This document shows positions 1 to 5,303 of a stretch of DNA of 5,303 nucleotides, one piece after another (the stretch's first letter is position 1; every line of letters starts with the position of its first letter). Both the position numbers and the translations under genes were made by a program. The DNA is from Lysobacterales bacterium (GTDB lineage Bacteria > Pseudomonadota > Gammaproteobacteria > Xanthomonadales > SZUA-36): positions 1-5,303 of the forward strand of contig JARFQZ010000331.1 in NCBI GenBank assembly GCA_029287515.1, read 5' to 3'. Below the pieces are notes generated by a model. The model searched no databases, was not told the DNA's origin, and saw nothing but the letters and a program-made list of their open reading frames with translations.

Positions 1-221
1 CGCTGGCCGGGCGAGTCGCTGTAACGGAACTTCCAGTCACCGTTCAATGACAGGAATTCGCCCCCGGCCACGGGCACAAAATGTGCACGTGGAGGTTCGG
101 TGTTTTCACGAATGACTTCGATGTTATTCCAGTGTGGGCGACCGGCTTCTCCATCAGCCGCTACGGGTAATACAACCAGAATCAACAGAAGGAAACCCTG
201 GAGTTTCACAAGCCCATTCAT
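1..221 (-). CDS. GH2 family beta-galactosidase-like enzyme, N-terminal fragment (continues past left edge)
   Basis: This is the first 73 codons of a minus-strand gene cut by the window's left edge. Seen: an ATG at 221 preceded by a good Shine-Dalgarno (227-234). Residues 1-22 form a typical Sec signal peptide, with Lys6, a hydrophobic core rich in Leu, Ile and Val, and likely cleavage after VAA. The mature part has Trp31-Asn, then ENTEPPRAHFVP (39-50), then SLNGDWKF (58-65). Known: this order (W-N, an N-x-E-P-x-R-A-x-F-x-P block, then S-L-N-G-x-W-K-F) opens the sugar-binding domain of LacZ-type GH2 beta-galactosidases, which hydrolyse terminal beta-galactosides. The signal peptide implies action in the periplasm or outside the cell, unlike cytoplasmic E. 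coli LacZ. The catalytic glutamates lie outside the window, so activity and substrate cannot be confirmed, and another GH2 specificity remains possible. It is divergent from the TonB receptor gene, which suggests a shared role in glycan use. Confidence 0.85.
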   Translation of the reverse strand, partial: MNGLVKLQGFLLLILVVLPVAADGEAGRPHWNNIEVIRENTEPPRAHFVPVAGGEFLSLNGDWKFRYSDSPGQ

Positions 222-226
222 ATTTT

Positions 227-234
227 TCCTCTCC
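227..234 (-). promoter_or_regulatory. Ribosome binding site of the GH2 gene
   Basis: Read on the minus strand this is GGAGAGGA, 5 bases before the ATG at 221. It is a strong purine-rich Shine-Dalgarno and fixes the start. A second in-frame-looking CAT (ATG on minus) at 215-217 is closer to the signal peptide core but too far from this site. Confidence 0.75.
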
Positions 235-410
235 AAGATATGTGTTCCGCAGCGCCCCTGATCAACAACACGATTTTAAGTGCGTTTTGGCGCCGAACCG
301 AAGTTTCGCACAAATGGCCCGTTGACGTCTCGCACACTGCCTGGCCGCAGACCCGGGATCAATTTAGCCTTCATTTATCGTTTTAATGCAGTTTGCAGTT
401 GAGTTAACTA

Positions 411-434
411 CTGAAATCATGAGAGTATTTTCAG
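411..434. repeat. Inverted repeat CTGAAA-N12-TTTCAG, candidate operator
   Basis: The arms CTGAAA (411-416) and TTTCAG (429-434) are perfect 6-base inverted complements around a 12-base spacer. One more A/T pair can be added if a single-base bulge is allowed. It lies 39 bases before the receptor start codon, where a dimeric regulator could act on initiation. With such short arms, a chance match is quite possible, and it does not fit the LexA spacing (CTG-N10-CAG). Confidence 0.25.
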
Positions 435-459
435 CGTGGGATACTAGAATCAAAAATCC

Positions 460-464
460 AGGAG
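460..464 (+). promoter_or_regulatory. Ribosome binding site deciding the TonB receptor start
   Basis: AGGAG lies 8 bases before the ATG at 473, a near-ideal spacing. It selects that ATG over the in-frame ATG at 386, which has no such site and would put 29 residues in front of the signal peptide. Confidence 0.8.
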
Positions 465-472
465 TCGTCCTA

Positions 473-2896
473 ATGAACGATCAACTGATCAGAGTCAGCC
501 CGCTTGCCGCAGCCATTGCAGCAGTCCTTTACCCCATCCAGCCGGCGCTTGCGCAGGACCAGGACGAGACCAACGAAGCCAGCGGCGTCCTCGAAGAAGT
601 GCTGGTAACGGCCACTTTCCGCGAAACGAATCTTCAAACCGTTCCACAGAGCATCATGGCTTTCACCTCGGTGGAGATCCAGAAAGCCAACTTGCAGAAC
701 CTGGACGACCTGGTGCGGGCGCTGCCCAGCCTGGGGCTGGTGAATTCCCAGCCCGGCAGGAACGAACTGGTATACCGCGGTATCTCTTCCGGCACCGGCG
801 AATATTACACAGACACGCAGACGGCCGTTTACATCGATGACTCCTCGGTTTCACTGATTTCGCAACAGGTCTTTCCGGAATTCGTCGACGTCGAGCGCCT
901 CGAATCGTTGCCTGGCCCTCAGGCCACGCTGTTTGGTTCAGCGTCACAAACCGGCACCCTGCGTTACATAACCCACAAGCCCAACATGGCCGGTGTCAGC
1001 GGCAGTGTCTTTGCAGAAGTGGGCACCACCAAGGGCGGCGACGCCAGCTACAACGTGAATGGCTGGGTCAATGTGCCGGTCTCCGAGAGCTTCGCAATGA
1101 GGTTCGTCGGTTACCACAAGAAGGACGGTGGCTGGATCGATAACGTCCCGGGGGAGACCTATCGCGGACCGACCGAGTCAGGACCGAAGTTCGACACAAG
1201 CAACGCCGCGGTTGTAGACAAGAACCAGAACAAATCGAAGCTGACCGGCGGACGTATCTCTGCGCTGTGGGAACTGTCTGACGGCCTGTCAATGAGCTTT
1301 GCGGTCATTTCCGAGGACCGGAACGACGATGGCACCTGGAACGTCGACCCGTCGCTGGACGACTTTGAAATCATCCGCTTTTACGATGAATACCGCGACG
1401 ACAAGTGGACCAACTACGCGTTCACGGTCGACGCCGATCTCGGCTTTGCCGCGTTCAAGTCGGTCACCAGCATCTTTGACCGGGACATCAAGTACGAATG
1501 GGACAACATGGCCTACGAGCAGTACAAGGACGCCTATTTCGGTTACTACCTGGGCTACACCCTGTATAACTCCCAGTACACGTTTGGCACCATATTCAAC
1601 GACCAGAACCAGAAACGGTTTTCGCAGGAATTCCGCTGGACCTCGCAAAGCGAAAGCAAGTTCCAGTGGCTGGGCGGCCTGTATTACGAGGACGTGCATG
1701 ACGACTGGTATTACGGCGCCAGCAACGACCAGTTAATGGAAACGGTGATGTGGCCGTATGCCCAGTACTGGGCCTATTACTACAACTACTATGGTTACCC
1801 GGTGGATTACCCGATGGCGCCGACCAATGTCGGTTATTCCGAGACGCTTGACCGCGACATCGAGCAGTATTCCGCTTTCGGTGAGATCAGCTATGATTTC
1901 AACGAAAAGTGGCGCGTGCTGGGCGGCCTGCGCTGGTTCCAGTACGACCGTTATGACTACGAGAAAGTCCAGTTTCCCGAGGGGCTTCCTCCGTGGGGCA
2001 CAATGGATACTGACGGAGTGTTCATCGGTGAAGGAAAAACCAGTGATGTGCTTTTCAAGGGCAACATTACCTACCAGATCGATCCCGACAGGATGTTGTA
2101 TTTCCTCTACAGCGAAGGCATCAGGCTGGGGGGCTTCAACAGCCTGAGGGCCGTCAATACCGGCATCGTGCCCCGTGAGTACGATCCGGACAAGCTGCAT
2201 AACTACGAGCTTGGCCTAAAAAGCACCTGGATGGACAACCGGCTGTTGTTGAACGCGACCCTGTTCTACATGAAATGGAAGGATTACCAGCAAAACAGCG
2301 GCAATATTGGTGGCCAGTGGTGGCTGAGGGGCACCTTCAATGCTGCAAATGCCGAACAGAAAGGCATCGAGTTGGAAACCACCTTCGTGATAACCGATAA
2401 CCTCGAAGTCTCCCTGACCGGTTACTGGGCGGACCCGGAATGGGATGAAACCTTCTGGTATCCCTACCAGGACCCGGAAACCGACGACCCCGCCATCGTG
2501 AAAGGGACGCCATTGCCCAACTCGCCTGAATACAAGGGACGCGCATCCCTGTTCTGGTCCTTACCCGGGCTCTGGGGAACCGAGAGTATTTCGGTCTATT
2601 ACGACATCAGCTTCGAAGGCAAACGGTACAACAACATTGACAACGCCAGGGACCAGGGAGAAACCGGCAAGATGCCATCCTGGAATGCCAGCAACCTGCA
2701 GATCGGGGCCAATTTCCCCAACGAATGGTCACTCAACCTGGTCATACGAAACCTGTTCGACCAGAAAGCGATGAGCTGGCTGGATAGCGGAAGCAACTAT
2801 ATTTCCGATTACTTCGGGGCTGACTGGAACCGAAATATCCGCACCTACAACCGGCCCCGAACCGTCAGCCTGCAATTCAGGAAATTCTGGGACTAG
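473..2896 (+). CDS. TonB-dependent outer-membrane receptor
   Basis: This 807-residue protein is predicted to import a substrate across the outer membrane using TonB/ExbBD energy. Seen: a signal peptide at 1-27 ending ALA; a TonB-box-like EEVLVTA at 41-47; a plug domain to about residue 170 with GPQATLFG at 148-155, where the usual R before GPQ is P, followed by a TGTLRYI block; then a long beta-barrel ending in an RNLFDQ motif and a C-terminal strand with Phe and Trp near the end. Length is normal for the family. There is no extra N-terminal signalling domain of the FecA kind, so no sigma/anti-sigma control is expected from the protein itself. About 57 tyrosines are present, many in two clusters (341-369 and 429-446). 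The substrate is unknown: the divergent GH2 gene hints at a glycan, but receptors of this general type also carry siderophores and other ligands. Start set by the AGGAG at 460-464. Confidence 0.95.
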   Translation: MNDQLIRVSPLAAAIAAVLYPIQPALAQDQDETNEASGVLEEVLVTATFRETNLQTVPQSIMAFTSVEIQKANLQNLDDLVRALPSLGLVNSQPGRNELVYRGISSGTGEYYTDTQTAVYIDDSSVSLISQQVFPEFVDVERLESLPGPQATLFGSASQTGTLRYITHKPNMAGVSGSVFAEVGTTKGGDASYNVNGWVNVPVSESFAMRFVGYHKKDGGWIDNVPGETYRGPTESGPKFDTSNAAVVDKNQNKSKLTGGRISALWELSDGLSMSFAVISEDRNDDGTWNVDPSLDDFEIIRFYDEYRDDKWTNYAFTVDADLGFAAFKSVTSIFDRDIKYEWDNMAYEQYKDAYFGYYLGYTLYNSQYTFGTIFNDQNQKRFSQEFRWTSQSESKFQWLGGLYYEDVHDDWYYGASNDQLMETVMWPYAQYWAYYYNYYGYPVDYPMAPTNVGYSETLDRDIEQYSAFGEISYDFNEKWRVLGGLRWFQYDRYDYEKVQFPEGLPPWGTMDTDGVFIGEGKTSDVLFKGNITYQIDPDRMLYFLYSEGIRLGGFNSLRAVNTGIVPREYDPDKLHNYELGLKSTWMDNRLLLNATLFYMKWKDYQQNSGNIGGQWWLRGTFNAANAEQKGIELETTFVITDNLEVSLTGYWADPEWDETFWYPYQDPETDDPAIVKGTPLPNSPEYKGRASLFWSLPGLWGTESISVYYDISFEGKRYNNIDNARDQGETGKMPSWNASNLQIGANFPNEWSLNLVIRNLFDQKAMSWLDSGSNYISDYFGADWNRNIRTYNRPRTVSLQFRKFWD

Positions 2897-2983
2897 ACCA
2901 TAAACCAGCCCGGGCCTAAATTACTGGCTACGACGGTCGTACACGGCGCCACCGAGGGTGAGGCCCACGGCGGCGCCTATCTC

Positions 2984-3835
2984 GTGGATCTCGCGAGCCA
3001 GTCGGTTTTTCACACCATCAGGTACGACTTCCCGAACATCGAGTGGTTCGGCGAAGAGGGCGGGCGCGGTCTGCGCGGGATGGCCCTGGATGGGGATACA
3101 CTCTACATTGCGGCCGGCAACCGCCTGCTGGCTTACGACACCCGGTTCAAACCGAAGGGCTCCTGGAAAAATCCATATCTCGCCAATTGCCAGGGAATCA
3201 GCATACACCAGCGCGAGTTGTTCATTGCCTGCTCCGGCAACGACTGCATCCTCGCATTCGACCTGGACGAAAAGAAATTTCACTGGGCGATGCACATCCG
3301 TGCGCAACATTTTCAATTCCGCCCGGTGGCTTTCGACCCCGCCGGTGACGAGGGCCCTGTCGCGGTCAACAAGCTGCACCTCAGGAGCGTGCGTTGCAGC
3401 GAAGGCGGCCTGTACATCAGCGGCATGAAAACCGGCGGCCTGCTGCATTTCAACGGCTCGAAAATCCAGATGCTGGCCGAAACACCCAAGGGCTCCCAGG
3501 ATGCGCAGGTATTCCGCAACGGCGTGGTGCTCAATGACAGCCGGGCGGGCGTGCTGCGCTATTCGGGCGACGATGACGGAAAAGAGGACCGGGCGCTGGC
3601 AGTGCCTTACTTCGAAGCCGCGGACCATGAGCCGCACGACCCGGACGAGGTCCGGATGCTGAAACGGGGTTACGCCAGGGGGCTTTGCGTGCTTTCAGGA
3701 ACCGTCGTGGCCGGCGGCAGCACGCCCGCAGGCATCAGCCTGTACGACCTGAAGGAAAACCGCAAGCTGCTGACCGTGCGGTTCACCAGGAATCAGCGCG
3801 AAGCCGTCAACGACATCATGCTCTGGCCGCACTGA
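2984..3835 (+). CDS. Uncharacterised beta-propeller-like repeat protein (start uncertain, probably further upstream)
   Basis: From the GTG at 2984 this gives 283 residues, with no signal peptide or membrane segment, so probably cytoplasmic. Seen: recurring units of roughly 30-40 residues with a hydrophobic strand, Gly-rich turn and a closing strand such as LLAYD or ILAFD, near residues 30-57, 70-101, 131-160, 174-195 and 231-268. This is the look of a beta-propeller. The layout loosely recalls the DUF4915/TIGR03032 uncharacterised proteins, with a HL-x-S-V block, a VLNDSRAGVL block and an RGL block in that order, but this is from memory and uncertain. The GTG has no Shine-Dalgarno, and the frame upstream reads like protein (GGAYLVDL immediately before and across it). 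The true start may be a non-standard codon such as CTG 2924 or ATA 2900. It follows the receptor by 87 bases or fewer, so co-transcription and coupling are likely. No function is assigned. Confidence 0.8.
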   Translation: MDLASQSVFHTIRYDFPNIEWFGEEGGRGLRGMALDGDTLYIAAGNRLLAYDTRFKPKGSWKNPYLANCQGISIHQRELFIACSGNDCILAFDLDEKKFHWAMHIRAQHFQFRPVAFDPAGDEGPVAVNKLHLRSVRCSEGGLYISGMKTGGLLHFNGSKIQMLAETPKGSQDAQVFRNGVVLNDSRAGVLRYSGDDDGKEDRALAVPYFEAADHEPHDPDEVRMLKRGYARGLCVLSGTVVAGGSTPAGISLYDLKENRKLLTVRFTRNQREAVNDIMLWPH

Positions 3836-3857
3836 CCGGCAGTTTTACCGGGCGATT
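3836..3857. other. Short convergent gap between propeller gene and sulfotransferase gene
   Basis: Only 22 bases separate the two stop codons. They contain two CCGG tetramers that could pair weakly, but no stable GC stem followed by a T-run on either strand. Transcripts from the two sides probably overlap at their 3' ends, or terminate by Rho or inside the opposing gene. Confidence 0.5.
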
Positions 3858-5303
3858 CTACCGTCCGGCGTTGACGACCACCTCGGGCAGTTCTGTAACG
3901 ATATGGCCGAGCTGTTCCTTCCACAAACCCAGGTGGTCTTCATAGCGCCGCCACTTACCGAGCGCCCCCGTGTAAATGGGCTGCCGGACCTGCTCCGAGC
4001 TCGCGGTGCGCACCGCCCGGTCAGTCTCCCAGTAGCGGGTGCATTGCTCCTCGAATGGCAAGCCGCAGTGCTCGAGGATTCGCCGCACCTGGCCTTCCAG
4101 GTCGGTCACGGTCTCTTCGTAGTGCACGTCCAGGATTTTCCCGGGAAGAACCTCGTGCCAGTGGGAAACCGTTTTATGGTACTGGTTGTAGTAATCGGCC
4201 AGATCGTACATGTCGTAGGTGAAATTCTGGCCCTTGCCGAACAACTGCTTGTAGGCACCCAGGCAGCTGTCATAGGGATGGCGACGTGTGTTGATCACTT
4301 TCGCGTTTGGCAGTATCAGGTGCAGGAATCCGATCAGGGAAAAATTGTTCGGCATTTTGTCGGTGAAGAAGGGTGCGCCCTCCTCCCGGTGCCGGCGGGT
4401 TTCATCAATGTACTGCTTGCCATAGGCTCGCCAATCCCGGTTTTTCAGGGCCTTCGCGGATTGCGGAAACACTTTCCCGTCCGACCGGTAGCGGCCCACG
4501 GAGTTCGCGATCCGGGCCAGGTTGGGCAATTCAGATGTGCCTTCCACCAGGCTGTGGCTGGCCAGGATCTGCTCTACCAGCGTTGAACCGGATCGTGGCA
4601 GGCCAACGATCAGGATCGGATCAGGTGCGTCGAAACCGCTGCCCTGGTGCTCTTCGATGAATTCCCGGTTGAAAACATCGATGATGTCGTTTTGCCGGGC
4701 CTGCATTTCGACCGCATCGTGGGAGACCAGCATGCGCTGTTTCTGGTTGCCGCTATGGTAATAGTGCCAGGCCCGGTCGTAGTCTTTCTTGTCCTCGTAG
4801 GCTTTACCCAGCGCAAAACGGAAATGGACCTCGGCGCTGTCCTCGAGTTCCTCGTTTTGCAGCTGGTGCTCCATGGCGCTGACCTCTTCTTCCTCGAAAT
4901 TGAAGATCTTCAGGTTTGCCATGCTCCAGTACACTTCGCCGAAATCGGGCTTGGACGCGACGGCTGCCCGGTAGGCCTTCAGCGCGCCCTCCTGGTCCCC
5001 CAGGGTCTTCAGGATATGGGCGTAACCCATCTGCAGGTTGGGCGCATCAGGGTTCAGGCTGACCGCGCGCGCATAAGCCTCGGCGCCCTTGTCCTGGTAA
5101 TTGGCGACAGCATAGGCATTGCCCAGCCCACCCCAGCCTGCCGGATTGTTTGGTTCCAGCCGGGTCGCATGCTGGTAGGCTTCGATGGCATCGATCACCT
5201 TGGTACGCTCCACCAGCACCATGCCCAGTGTCAGCCAGCCGACGGTAAAATCAGGCGCGATCTCCACCACCCGGCGAAGCAGCGCTTCAGCGTCGTCCAG
5301 CTG
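3858..5303 (-). CDS. TPR-repeat sulfotransferase, C-terminal 481 residues (continues past right edge)
   Basis: This gene transfers sulfate from PAPS to an unidentified acceptor hydroxyl. Its 5' end is beyond the window: the frame is open to base 5303 and the first visible residues are already inside a TPR. Numbering visible residues, Pro at 17, 51, 85 and 119 repeats at exactly 34, marking canonical TPR units; weaker TPR-like helices reach about 190. The catalytic domain (about 228-470) has the 5'-phosphosulfate loop GLPRSGSTL (234-242, bases 4578-4604), GTSEL with Glu258, TDKMPNNF with Lys316, and the 3'-phosphate site RRHPYDS (340-346, bases 4266-4286). Arg237, Glu258 and Lys316 correspond by motif order to the key Arg, Glu and Lys of tyrosylprotein sulfotransferases. 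It fits the Sulfotransfer_3 group. TPRs probably dock a protein partner or substrate. No signal peptide can be judged because the N-terminus is missing. It converges on the propeller gene. Confidence 0.92.
   Translation of the reverse strand, partial: QLDDAEALLRRVVEIAPDFTVGWLTLGMVLVERTKVIDAIEAYQHATRLEPNNPAGWGGLGNAYAVANYQDKGAEAYARAVSLNPDAPNLQMGYAHILKTLGDQEGALKAYRAAVASKPDFGEVYWSMANLKIFNFEEEEVSAMEHQLQNEELEDSAEVHFRFALGKAYEDKKDYDRAWHYYHSGNQKQRMLVSHDAVEMQARQNDIIDVFNREFIEEHQGSGFDAPDPILIVGLPRSGSTLVEQILASHSLVEGTSELPNLARIANSVGRYRSDGKVFPQSAKALKNRDWRAYGKQYIDETRRHREEGAPFFTDKMPNNFSLIGFLHLILPNAKVINTRRHPYDSCLGAYKQLFGKGQNFTYDMYDLADYYNQYHKTVSHWHEVLPGKILDVHYEETVTDLEGQVRRILEHCGLPFEEQCTRYWETDRAVRTASSEQVRQPIYTGALGKWRRYEDHLGLWKEQLGHIVTELPEVVVNAGR

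Larger units (their letters stand above)
222..472. promoter_or_regulatory. Divergent intergenic region between GH2 gene and TonB receptor gene
   Basis: This 251-base stretch separates two genes transcribed away from each other, so it must hold both promoters. Its half nearer the receptor (about 361-460) is visibly more AT-rich than the flanking genes, as expected for a promoter. Possible sigma-70-like elements exist, for example TTGAGT at 399-404 with weak AT-rich hexamers about 18-20 bases downstream, but none matches well enough to call. It also contains one inverted repeat (411-434) and a GGCGCC palindrome at 289-294. No small gene in it is convincing. Confidence 0.55.

Noticed and set aside
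134..325. Small plus-strand open frame of 63 codons
   Set aside because: It overlaps the GH2 gene start and its Shine-Dalgarno on the opposite strand, and its translation has no recognisable protein character.
411..434. LexA/SOS box
   Set aside because: The CTG and CAG are 18 bases apart rather than the required 10.
386..472. N-terminal extension of the TonB receptor from ATG 386
   Set aside because: It would place 29 unrelated residues before a clear signal peptide, and ATG 473 has an AGGAG at ideal spacing.
1289..2200. Two minus-strand open frames (136 and 155 codons) inside the receptor gene
   Set aside because: They are shadows of the receptor coding sequence with hydrophobic Val-rich translations produced by its Tyr, Asp and Asn codons.
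2908..2915. GCCCGGGC palindrome just after the receptor stop as a terminator
   Set aside because: It has no loop of its own and no T-run after it; it also lies within the apparent coding extension of the next gene.
2921..3637. 238-codon minus-strand open frame opposite the propeller gene
   Set aside because: Long antisense frames are common in GC-rich genes; the plus-strand reading shows repeat structure and the antisense one does not.
3836..3857. Bidirectional intrinsic terminator in the convergent gap
   Set aside because: Only four-base CCGG pairings are possible and there is no T-run on either strand.
3903..4586. 227-codon plus-strand open frame opposite the sulfotransferase gene
   Set aside because: It mirrors the conserved sulfotransferase domain, whose motifs are clear on the minus strand; no independent domain is seen.

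Overview
The window looks like chromosomal DNA of a Gram-negative, moderately GC-rich proteobacterium. The strongest evidence is a TonB-dependent outer-membrane receptor with a Sec signal peptide, plus a probable exported glycoside hydrolase. The mix of TonB receptor, glycan hydrolase, and a TPR protein fused to a sulfotransferase recalls aquatic gammaproteobacteria or sphingomonad-like lineages, but the lineage is an inference. No mobile element, RNA gene, CRISPR array or phage gene was seen.

Layout, left to right. (1) The first 221 bases are the 5' end of a minus-strand gene running off the left edge. Its N-terminus has a signal peptide followed by the opening motifs of a family GH2 beta-galactosidase. 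(2) A 251-base divergent intergenic region holds Shine-Dalgarno sites for both flanking genes and a small inverted repeat. (3) A complete plus-strand gene (473-2896) encodes an 807-residue TonB-dependent receptor. (4) Close behind it on the same strand is a cytoplasmic, repeat-built, beta-propeller-like protein ending at 3835. Its 5' end is puzzling: the reading frame looks coding back to the receptor's stop codon, yet has no ATG, GTG or TTG before the GTG at 2984. (5) A minus-strand gene converges on it across only 22 bases and runs off the right edge. It encodes TPR repeats followed by a PAPS-dependent sulfotransferase domain.

How the genes may work together (inference): the divergent receptor and GH2 enzyme suggest uptake and periplasmic cleavage of a galactoside-containing glycan under shared control. 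The sulfotransferase keeps the Arg, Glu and Lys positions that matter in tyrosylprotein sulfotransferases, and the receptor has two unusually tyrosine-rich segments. Tyrosine sulfation of the receptor, or sulfation of another local substrate, is therefore a testable but speculative link. The propeller protein has no function that can be assigned from sequence alone.
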